Shown here: piece after piece, positions 24,701 through 36,700 of the stretch
Position numbering within the stretch: position 1 is the first letter of the stretch
Layout of the letters: the number at the start of each line of letters is the position of its first letter
From: Eurosta solidaginis
Taxonomy: Eukaryota; Arthropoda; Insecta; Diptera; Tephritidae
Length of the DNA: 64,000 nucleotides
Assembly (NCBI RefSeq): GCF_040869045.1
Contig: NC_090319.1
Coordinates: forward strand, 360,237,739 to 360,301,738
Direction of reading: 5' to 3'
The notes under the pieces: generated by a model
Databases searched by the model: none
The model's input: only the letters and a program-made list of their open reading frames with translations
Told to the model about the DNA's origin: nothing
Translations under genes and position numbers: made by a program

Positions 24701-27700
24701 TTGTCAGCAAAAGGCGCTCGCGCATTTCTCCGAATAAGATAAAGTTTTATCGACGAAAGCTATGGATACTTTATGCTTTTGTTGTTGTTGTTGTTGTAGC
24801 AATGCTTCGCCCCACCTACTAGCTGCGACCGATCACAAATTGTCATCAATATGGATACCGCAGAGATGTTGCAGTTTTTTAGAGGCTGCTCTCATTTGGT
24901 ACGTTTGTGTTCATTTACCAGCCACATAATGTCTAAGTTGAGACTACTAATATGGGGGTCTCTGGGGTCGAGATTTATCGCAAGGTCACTTTCTCTTGCT
25001 AAGTTTGCGGCTTCAGCCGGGAAAAGCGGTATGATTTCAAGTATTCTACCGGCCCGAATGAAGCGTGGGAAAACTGGGGGGCATCGCCGTTTATCGTGCA
25101 GAAAGTCGTATTGCATATTTGCTCTGCTAGCTGCCTGCCTCTGATGTCGACTGGCAAGCTAGAATGCCAGAAGTCATGGTGAGCGTTGAAATCACCAAGG
25201 ATAAGGCGGTTTTCGCCGCAGAGTGGCGTACTGATATCAGGCGATAACCACTTGGACAGCAGGTGGCAGGAGGAATATAGATGTTACTTATAGCTGCTCC
25301 GAGAATGACAATTTGTGGGAGGGACGCAGCAAATTTAATGGGGTGAAATGATAGCCCTTGATCGGGAAAAAAAACCGAGCCGCTCCGGTACATAGAACCA
25401 GCTGCCGTGGGAAACGAAAATCGGTTCCAAGCCTGCGCTTGCGCAACGATGTTTAAAAATCCTTTAGGCCCGGTTTATCAGTGGTTGGTTAAGCTAAGCT
25501 TAAACTAAACTGGCTTAAACTAAGCTGGCTTAAACTCTAGTCAAATTTAAACACCAGTTAAACTACTGAGCAGCTTTTCAGTCACAGTTTAAGGCCGCCT
25601 TTGGGGTATGCTGTTTTGTGCGGCAACATTGGTTTTTTTATTATCTAGATAATTTCTAGATACGGCAACAGCTGGATTTTGTTTACCCAACAAACATTCT
25701 CCGGCGAAATATATATCTAGTTCCGGAAGTGATATCCAACATCATTATTTAATTTTTCTTAAACCTTAAAACTGAATTAAGCATGAAAACAAATACCAGC
25801 AGGATGGCCTAGTGGTTAAAGGCTACTGCAGTTTCAGCATGTGATTCACGGTTCGAATCCCGGTGAAACCTTTGATAACATTACAAAATTGCCTGATGAT
25901 GATTACGTTAGCGGTTTTCGAAATGGGTCCATCGCAATATGCCAGTAAATGTTTCTTTCTTTTCAGTTTCTCTTAGAAAACATAATAATTGAAATTCAAT
26001 TATTATAAGCCGATGTTCAGCTCATGAATTCTTAAATATAAGTATAAACTGAACACACCATTAAACAAACATACACGGATATTAGCATCTCTAAGTTATC
26101 CCATCACTAAGGCGATGCTAAGGCCATGCCAAGCAGTATTTACGTTAATAATCAAATCAAGTATACACATATATAAGGCAGCCCAGAGAGATGTCACACA
26201 CAGACGCATTTACTTATACGCTTATGTGCGCGCGAGAGACTGTAAACTACGAACATTCACATCAATAATTCAATCTTTATGTATCTACATAAACGAATAA
26301 ATAATTGCGTCTACACATATGTACCATGTACGAATACGAGCAGCGGAGAGTCAATGCGCAAACACATGCATATATCTGAGAAGTTTGAGAGCTACTGGAC
26401 TAGTAGATTCTGGAAGCGCCTTAAAGATGTATAAAATTGTGCAATTTTAGTTATAGCTGAGAAGTTTGAGATCTCATGGACAATGCTAGTACATTCTGGA
26501 AAAATGCGAACGAGGAAACCAAAGGGTATAAAAGGCAACAGATGAAGAGGCGCTGTAATTCAGTTTGAGTTGAGCAATCAATCAGTTATTGATTAGGCAC
26601 GCGATCTGGCGGCCAATAGTAGAGTTCAATTTGAGTTATCAATCAGTGTGGTTATTAAGCCAGCGAGTAGCAAAGTATAAGTGTCATTGTGAAGTACTTT
26701 AATAAAGGCCATTTTTACATTATTCAATATTGGAGTTATTTATTCAACAGTTTAGTGATTCGAACTTAGCAGAGGATTTCAAATAAGAGGATTTGCAGCA
26801 AATTCGTTACAATACATAAATATGTACAACTGAGCCCGAGTTTACAAAATTTCTCATTCGCAACGAAGAAGAACTTTACAAAAACAAATCTACATGGCAC
26901 ACAAATCAATATAGAGACAAAATGTCTCAATTGTGTTGTTAGTGTAGAAATAAGAAAAACTGAATTAAGCATGAAAGCAAATACCAGCAGGATGGCCTAG
27001 TGGTTAGAGGCTACTGCAGTTTCACCATGTGATTCACGGTTCGAATCCCGGTGAAACCTTTGATAACATTACAAAATTGCCTGATGATGATTACGTTGGC
27101 GGTTTTCGAAATGGGCCCATCGCAATATGCCAGTAAATGTTTCTTTATTTTCAGTTTCTCTTAGAAAACATAATAATTGAAATTCAATTATTATAAGCCG
27201 GTGTTAAGCTCATGAATTCTTAAATATAAGTATAAACTGAACACACCATTAAAAAACATACTTAAAGCAGATAGTTCTCCAGTTGATATCTAACTTCATT
27301 CTCCATTCACTATCCAACCTTTGAGAAATTTTGTAAAATTAAAAGTTTCCAGTTGATTTCCAACGTCATTAATATTTTCCAATTATTATCCTAATTTCGA
27401 GAGATTTTGAGAAATGTACAATCTCCAAGAGGTACCACCAAAACCAACAGCAGTTTATTGTGAGAAATAAACAACTGGCTGATAGCAGTAATGAAGTGTA
27501 ATTAATTAGGAATAAATTATTTAGGCAGCCGCCGTGGTGTGATTGTAGCCTGCTCCGCTTACTACACCGAAGATCCTACATCAACATCATTGAATCTTAC
27601 ATTTGAGTCCAGTTAGAGAAAAAGTTCCCACTTTTGCTGAATACGCTATGATTCTCGAGTTGAGCCACTGTTTTGTAAGAACTCTTGAGTTTTAGAAGTA

Positions 27701-30700
27701 TGCCTAGTTATCAACATGAGCTCTAATGGTTGTTGGGTATATTCGACGCCATTTCGTACGAACGCAAATAAGTGATAGGTTAACTAGAGTTTAAACCTGG
27801 CCGCTTAAGCTTAGCTTAAACTTCAGTTAAAATAGACTGAAAAACTGCCGAAAAAGTTTAAGCGTAGTTTAACCGAGTTGAACTGGTACTGAAAACCCGG
27901 GGTGGCTTTCCGTAATTCGATAGTCGACACTCGTTAATTCGATACTTCAAGTCGATATCGAACACTCGATGATGCCATTTTAGTTCCCGTATCTTTTTAT
28001 GATCTCTTTCGTTTGCAGATGTCAAAGGGTTCTTAGAAAACTTTTTGGAGCTACCAAATTATTTTTTTTTATAAATAGCGCTTGTTTCTTAATCTCTGAA
28101 GAAAAAATCATTCTCTAAATAATCACCAAAGCATAAAATTATAACTTTCAAAAAGGCAATTCGATACCTAATTTGGTATCGAACAGTTTGTATCGAACGT
28201 TCGATACGACGCGTGACAACTTGTGTTACGTAAAGCGAAAACTATTATTTTATACTCGTGATCGATATCGAATTAGGGAAAGCCACCCGGGCCTTAAAGT
28301 AATAAAAAAAAAAACTAACCGCCTCTTATAATCCGTTGAGTTTAATTGAATGAAGCAAACACTGCTACCAGCTGGGCACATCGCGTTCTCTCCATACAAA
28401 ACCGGTTTGCATATATTTAGCACAAAAGCATTGCCACGGCGATCAATGGTTCTAAAATGACAATAAAAGAAGAAATATAACTTTACACGTTTGTATTATA
28501 TTGAATAGCACATGCCTGTAATTAAAATCACTTAGCGAAAGCAAATCATAATTATGACCATTAACTGGGTCTTGCACGCTGCAACCATTTGATTGGACAG
28601 CTACAGGCTCTTTCAAACAAGCGTACGGGGTTTCCAAAGTTATATAAAATTTGCATTCATCATGAGCCTAAGGAGCAAAATACGTGAAATTGCATTCATT
28701 AAATAGAATTTAACAAAGTTTTAAATATTTCTCACATATTGCGTCACTTGTGATTGAACACGATCCAAAGTGTAGTCGCAACCAACAAATACAAATAGTT
28801 TTAGTTCGCCATTGCCACTGGGACATTTGGCGCCATTGCTGTACTCAAAGTACATTTTGCCATTTTGATAATGTAGATGGTGTTGGGTGCCTGTGAAGGA
28901 TTAAAAAATTTGTTTTGATTGAAATATTTAAAAAAAAGTTACAAAATGTTACAGTTAAGAGAACTAGACCCAAATGCTAGCGATGGACCCATGAAACAGC
29001 CTTGAATTCCAATGACCTACAGCTTACCACAAACGAAGTTATTAACGATATCAATAGTCTGAAAAACTCTACTCAGACTGATTGATATGGTCTTAGTACC
29101 GCCCTCCTCACAAATTGTCCTGCTTACAATAGCCCCACTATTGGCCATGTTTAACCAATCTCTAAGTTCTGATGTCTTTGCGGATGCCTGGAAACTTGCA
29201 TTCATTTTCCCAATTTTCAAAAATGGTAAAAAGCATGACGTTTCTAACTATAGGCCAATATCTAAGCTATCTTTCATTGCTAAACATTTCGAAGGGATTG
29301 TTAAGGATAAAATGTATTTTGCCGCAAAAAATGTGTTGCTATTACGTAAACTCGCTTCCCTCGGTTTCACACAATGTCTTACCAGCGACATATACTATGT
29401 CGGGTACTCCCCTTCACTTCCTTGATGAAGTTAAAGACTTAGGACTTATCTTTGACTCCTCGTTCTCTTTCAATGACCATATTAACTATGTAATTTCAAG
29501 CACGTATGCTTCCTTAGGTTTCGTGAGGCGTAATAGCACCAACTTCTCATATCCCTATACCTTGAAATTACTATACTCATCGTTTGTTCGTTCCAAACTG
29601 GAATATGCTGCATTTATTTGGAGGCCTTATCACAAGTTTGCAATTGACAGGATTGAGTGAGTACAAAAGATCTTCCTAAAATTATGCCTAAAATCCTTAC
29701 ATTTCTCAGACCCAGTCCCTTCTTATCATTCCCGCTTGCTGCTAATCAATTTGAAACCATTAGAACTCAGAAGGTCAACCCTTTCCTTGTCTTTCATTTT
29801 CGGAGTTGTTAATGGAGACATTGATTGCTCCTCTTTACTGCATGCGATTCATTTTCTTATTCCAACGAGGTCTCTTCGTTCTCATAACCCCTTTTAATTA
29901 AACATAAGTCTACTAACTAAACGATAAGTGCTCCAATGTCGCGCTCTCTACGTGAACTTAATGAGATCTCTAATTCTGTTATGCTTCATTTTTCTTATCC
30001 AAAGTATATTTTTCTTAATATACTTAACTCTGTTTTGTAGTTAGGCTTAGTTATTCGTTTTAGTCATTAAGAACCATTGTTGTTTTTGACTTTTCAAAAA
30101 AAAAAAATAAAAATAAACCTAAGATTCCGATTTGAAAAACTGAGAACTTCATTAAACCGTCAAAATAACCTAGAAACTAGGGGCGGCGGAAAAAGGATAT
30201 TGCGATAAAAACAGAAACAGGGTATCTTAATCGCTACAAGAAGAAAAAGAAGCGAAAATAGGACCATCTTCGGGCAAACAAACACGATAGCTCACTTCGG
30301 GCTTCAGTGTAACCCCGCTGTTTTCATTCATATTTGATGAAACTATTGTAATATAGAAATTTAAATTGCTAGAAACTCTTCTACGGAGCATTTAAAACTA
30401 TAAACTTCTGTTAGTTCGTGTGACGCCAAGTTTATGGATTTAAGTGCTTTATCATAGCCAGTGTATTTATTGCATATGTAAATATGTATATTGTTCTTAC
30501 CGAGCACATACTCCTTATCACCTCTCCGAAGGCATGCAGCCACATTATTTTGACCATCACATGCCCGGCTTAAATTGCCACATATGTTATATTCGAACTT
30601 ATCGCCACTAGCACTATTAGCGATCTTTGCTATATCCGACCGTAAGGCACTAAAATTGAATTGTTGTTCATAGACCGGCTCGGTTATGTAGCATTCGCTG

Positions 30701-33700
30701 GTGAAGAACACCTAAAAAAGAAAAAAAAAAGCTTATTTAGAAGTATATTTAACATAAATTCATACGTATCTTTTGTCCTGCTTTACATATGTACATATAT
30801 GCCTTGTCTTTACGACAAATAGCAAGGCTGGGTTCCTGTAAATGTAAGTTTTACAATACTACGGTGTGCTAGATTCAGATGTCTACGACCAAGGACTGTT
30901 AAACGTGCTTACATTACGGGATCCGGCCATACATAGGTCAGCGGTTTAATCCAAAGAAATATGTGCAGACCCGTAACCACATCCACCAAAGCCAATAGCT
31001 TCCTTCGCAGTCAGAACGCATATCCTAAACATTGGATAGGAGTAAAGCACACTACCCATGGCGAATGACACAACATCACTGCTAAAGCAACAACAAGGAC
31101 TCAACAGCGATTTTGAAATTTTTGAGAAGAAAAATTTACTTATCCGCAATTAATACCGACTTAGGCAATCTAGTATCTCGTATTTGTAATGTGCTCTCCA
31201 CATAATAAAACCAAATTTTCAATTCAAAATGGAACCAATCCCAAATTGCTTTGTATGGACTAACCCTATTCAATATGCTAATTTTATTGGACTTCTTAGA
31301 ACTTTCGATGACAATTCTTGAGTACTCTTGCCTATAAAATTGGGTGCAATACTTTTACAACACCAACCAATGACCATTCCGCAACGGTCTAAAACGTATA
31401 TTGCTTATGAAAAAAACTTACCTATTACATATTAATCTACTATAAATCTACGAGTATACTATTAAGCAACTACTTATTTGAAAATATTTCCATCTCTACA
31501 TTTGTTAAAAATGTTAAATTGAAAAACAACAAGTTTGTTTTCTTTCGTTTTTTGCGCAGAACTTTCGTTCTTTATTTAAAAAAACAATTTTTTCGCCAAA
31601 CTTCATTACAATTTCATTTCATTCATTTGACAAACTCAAAATTGTGTTTTTGTGTGTGTGTTTGTATTTCAGTATTTAGTTCTTTTGTAGGGTTTTAAAA
31701 TAAAATACATATATCTTCTGCGTCCCCCCTCCTCCTTGTTCAGTTGTTGATGCTCATTTGCAGCTGCTGGTGTTTTACGCTTTTAATTTGCTGATGTTAC
31801 GCGTCTCTTCATTTGCTGACATTACCTTCTTCGTTTACCGAATTGTTAAGATCATTATTGGCTTCCGCCGTAGCATTGACTGCTGCCGATGCTGCTGCAT
31901 TAGCAACATATAAAGCTGGATCGATAACTTTAGGTATTGGTTTAATTTCAGTTCCCAGTTCTTTTTCTATACGATGCAAATCGAATCTATCCTCATAAGT
32001 AATTAAATTGATTGCAATACCAAGATGTCCAAAACGCCCTGAACGACCAATTCGATGTAAATATGTTTCGGCCATTCTTGGAAAATCAAAATTGATAACA
32101 ACGTTAACAGCTTGTACGTCAATACCACGCGTAAATAGATCAGAACATACAAGATTTCTACATAAGCCTTGTCGAAAATCGTGAAACACCCGATTTCTGT
32201 GAGCTTGCGCCATTTTAGCGTGTATATAATAGCAACAATAGCCGAGTTCTGTTATTTTCTTTGCTAACAATTCAACACGTTGGGTGGAATTACAAAATAT
32301 TATTGATTGATTAATTTGTAATTTTGAAAACAGCGTATTTAAGCAATGAACCTTTTGACGCTCTTGTACGAAAGCATAATATTGTGTTACACCTTTAAGT
32401 GTTAATTCTTCCATTAAATTAATTTCATATGGTTCACGTAAATGTTTTTCCATAAAATTTTTAACGCTTAACGGAAATGTTGCTGAAAATAGCAATATTT
32501 GAGGATCCTTAGGCAATTTCATAATTACATGATCCAGCATGCCTTGGAAATCAAGTGATAAAAGTTTATCAGCTTCATCTAAAACTAAAATTTTGCAATG
32601 TGACATATCTGCAACTTTTTTATCCATTAAATCCAATATACGTCCAGGTGTTGCAATAATTAACTGTACTTTTTGGTAGATACGTAATATATCATCTTTT
32701 AATATTGTTCCGCCCGTTGTTACCATTACCCGAATGTCAAGATGTTTTGCCAATTCAATACATATTTGCGATGTTTGCAAAGCCAGTTCACGAGTTGGTA
32801 CTATCACCAAGGCTTGTATATAATCTTTATGTGGGTCGATTTGTTCTAAAACGGGAATACAATATGCTCCAGTTTTGCCCGTACCATTTTTAGCTCTAGC
32901 CAATACATCTTTGCCACTTAATGCTATTGGTATTGCGGCCTCTTGTATTGGCGACGGACGCTCCCAGCCTTTTTCAAAAATACCCATTAATAGTTCTCTT
33001 TTCAAACAAAATTCTTCAAATTCATTTCCTCGCGTATCCGTCACATCACTTGTCTTGAAACGGTTATCTTTTGGCGGAATCTTTAGTTTTGATTTCCATC
33101 CCATGTCGTCTTGTGGATTCTTGACCATTTGCAGCGCTTTGATCCCACTTTTCGCCCCCATATTTGCATGCATATTTGTCGTATTTTCCGTAATCATTTT
33201 TCTTCAAATATTAATGTTCAACTCCCTGTTGCGACAACGGTAAATGGTAACTGTTTAATAAAATATTACTTGATTCCTGATTTTCGCCAAAAAAAAAAAG
33301 ACCTCAGATGTGTGAACAAAAACTATAATACTTTCCAAGCAGTTAATAAAGAAATGCAAATTGTCTTGTCAAAAATGTAAAACGCATGCAGACAAAAATA
33401 AGGCTGCCAGATGTTTTTACGAAAGTGTCATGTACACCTGGAAAAGCGCTGTTATGAAGAAAGAACAGTTAGAAAGGAGCCAATGACATTAAATTTCTCG
33501 TTGTATTTATGTGCGCAAAAGCATGAAACCTACAGATTGCGATCATGTTTTTACATAGCGAAAAAGGGATCTTATGTTGGTGACGTTACTTCTTAAGGGC
33601 CACAATCAAAAGTAAATAATATTACGAGTACATTTTAAAAGTACTTAGCTAAAAGGAATAGGGCGTATTCATATAATTTACACACTTCATTTACATTAAT

Positions 33701-36700
33701 TTTATTTTAGCATAACTTTCAAAGGCCAAATTGTTGAGTAAGCTGTACCTAAAGCTGTGACGATGATTAAGCCCTAGGCAACCCCCGCATTCCGAAATTG
33801 TCATATTTTAACTAAATTACCGAATAAAATATCAGTTAGTGAAAAATTAAAAGCTATTCAAACAATGCATGAAAATATAGTGACGTCAATGTTAGTCATT
33901 CTAGTTTTGTTCAAGATCACTCTGCGCTACTGTGTAAATACTTTATGCAGAAGAAAGTGTACATAAAAGTTATGCTGCCATATCTAAATAAATATTTATA
34001 ATGCCGCATTTACATAGCACACTACTGCGTTGATTCGACTGATTGAAAAGTTCAATGTCGCACGTATATATGCTATACAAAGTGTGTCGAGTGCACTGTT
34101 GCCACTTTGGTCCTTTTGGACCAAAACTGGTCCTTTCCAACCCCATTTGGTCCGCTGATCCCTTTTTTCCAATTTTGGTCCTTTTTAGGCGGTAATCAAG
34201 ATTGTTTCCACTGAGGAAAAAATGATCAACACTGCCCATGAAATTTTCCACAACTTCATTAACACTTATATAATTTATAATTTACCTCAATGGATTTCTT
34301 AAAAAAAAATTGCTGTCATAAAAATGTAGCAGAACAATGGCACTTCATCTAGCAGGTAGTTTAGAAAAGTGTTGGATCTTGAAGCAAACCAATTTTCGTT
34401 AATTGTTGATGAAACAAGCGGTCAATCAGAAAATCTTGTTGCGGTGGCTAGATATTTAGATCGGTTATCAAACACTTTTCGTGATAGATTTTTGTCACTG
34501 TTTGAGCAAAAAAAAAGTTGTTGCAAATGCTCGTGTATCTCAAAGAAATTAGACGGAGTTGTCCACTGATGAGACATTCTTGTATTGAAAACTAAATAAA
34601 AAAATGAGACTAATTTGTTTTATATTAAGTGCATTTACGACCGTTTTATTTTCAAGTTATGCGAGCAAGCATATCGATTTGTAATGAGAGTTTGTGAAAC
34701 AATTTTTAGAAAGAAATCATATTTAAAAATTTTGATAGCGTTACTTTTCGTTTGGGATATCGATTTTTAAATTTTTCTCACACATCAGAAAACAAATTGA
34801 TGAGTTTAAGGAATTCCAAGGCTATTGTGCTCTTCACACTTCGATGCAGCTAAATTTTCTATTTTTGTTAATAGCATTTCTGCTATACAACTGTCAAATT
34901 CAATATCACTTGCAGAATTAAAAGTTTCTATATATTTCCGACCTGCACGAAAGAGTTCAATCAGAAAAAGTTAGTCTGCTGATATTATTCCATCAATATG
35001 AAGCACCTTTTGAATAATTTTAGATACAATGGTTATATCAAAATATTGGATATTTAAAAAATGTCACTGTACATAATTTAGAATACTAAGTATTTTAAGC
35101 CAAGGAATATTTTTTATTGGAAGTAACAGAAACTTTAATAATAACAGTGTTAATAATACCTAATTTTTCCTACCTCGTCAAATGGAATTTCGACCATTAC
35201 TTCACAGTTCAAACTTTTAAGACTTTTCAATAGTAAACTTGACGACTGTGGCTAGATTCAATTAATGTCAGTTTTGAAATGTACATTTTTCTCCAACACA
35301 AATTATATGGAAAAAATGTACATCAAAACTCGCACTTACTTAATCTAGGCAATATATTAGTCGTTTACAAAAATTGTTGAAAAACACAATTCAGTAAATG
35401 ATTATGTATGGAATCGAACAGCGATTTAACAGGTGCCCTTCAAAAAACTCGAGTACTCTATAAATAATGTAAGGAATACTCCTTTGGGAATTTAGGACTG
35501 CTCCAAATCTAATCTGTATTCATACAAAAAATGTGCTCCAATTAACATTGCGATATCCTAGGAGAGGAGTAGGTGATCCCACTCTCGCTTTGTTTGTGAG
35601 TATATAGAGTGCATACGTGAGAGTATTTTGTAAAGTACTTTCACTGTAGTACTCCATGGAGCACCCACAGAGGATCATATGCCAAAATACTAAAGCGGAA
35701 TTGTGTCGGAAAGAGTTATCGAAGTGAATTTAATTTAAAATGAAAGTAAATGAAGAGGGGCAATACAACTTTTATATTTTATACTACGAATATTCTTATG
35801 TTATTTAGCATTTGCGTGAATAAAGAAACTAATATTTCTCTATACATACATCTATACATAGTATGTATACATAAATCCAGTGCTGTTGCATTTGAACAGA
35901 GTTGCCAAAGTAAAATTTTATTATCAGTTATTTGCATGCAATACTTTACTTTTGGCAACTCTGTGCGATCGTCATCGTGTCATGATCACTGTCGTTAAAA
36001 AACGAGCTATGATCGGCTGATGGTGGTCCGCAAACGCATTGCAAAGGAGTATTGTTAGAGTACTCCAACATGAAGAAAATGGAACACGTAATCCAACAAT
36101 TTTTGCAGGGTGGCCGAGGCTGTTTACTTTTCAATCATTCGCCACTTACATGGCGCAACGATACAAGGTGGCAGCATGGGACAGCTGATCATACCCTTTT
36201 TTTATTTGATTTGATACATCAACTTTCGGCGCAGTACGATTTTGACATTTGTCCATCGAATTTACAAAACCAAAATACATTGAATTTTTATTTATGTTTG
36301 TAGGTATGTCACCATGCTGCCACCTTGTATCGTTCCGTCATGGCCACTTGTATGAGTTCACAGTGAACGTATCTTATGCGGCAGTTATGCGGCAGTTACC
36401 CACGAACGTACGTAGAAAAAACGTGTCAGCTGACACGACCTATCTTATGAGTGTGCAATGTAAACGAAAACTCACCGACGTGCAACGCCCGTATGTACGT
36501 AGCCCGGAACGTAGAAATCAAAACAATTTTGATTTTTTCCGTAAAAACGTGTCAGCTGATCGCTCTCTCACTAGACAGAGTTGCCTAGTAAACTTTTGTG
36601 TGCTAATTTTTGACCGTTTGCAGTTTTATGCAAAAACACATAATTAAAGTTTGAAAAATTGTGAAAATAATTCGAAATAATAATGTTAAAGTGCAGATTA

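Larger units (their letters stand above)
25467..28293. mobile_element. Harbinger-like element (TTA duplication) carrying SINEs, a solo LTR and a MITE
   Basis: Ends GGCCCGGTTTATCAG and CTGAAAACCCGGGCC are inverted, flanked by TTA at 25464-25466 and 28294-28296. Inner flanks both carry AGCTTAAAC/GTTTAAGCT runs (25500-25600, 27790-27880). GGGCC-type ends with a 3-bp TWA duplication point to PIF/Harbinger. No transposase is left. Confidence 0.7.

Noticed and set aside
25798..25875. Functional tRNA gene
   Set aside because: Good A and B boxes, but the sequence recurs at 26980 and 46260 with the same non-tRNA tail, so it is a SINE.
29017..29220. Minus-strand 67-codon frame
   Set aside because: Antisense to the jockey-like reverse transcriptase fragment.
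30361..30500. Continuation of the exon 2 open frame as Lerp coding sequence
   Set aside because: The GTAAGAAC donor at 30500 gives an in-phase join to a clear MRH second half at 28890. The extension lacks MRH features and no phase-compatible donor lies in it.
31809..33197. me31B as a processed pseudogene
   Set aside because: The frame is completely intact with all helicase motifs, and no poly-A tract or target duplication is evident at its ends; an active gene is the simpler reading.
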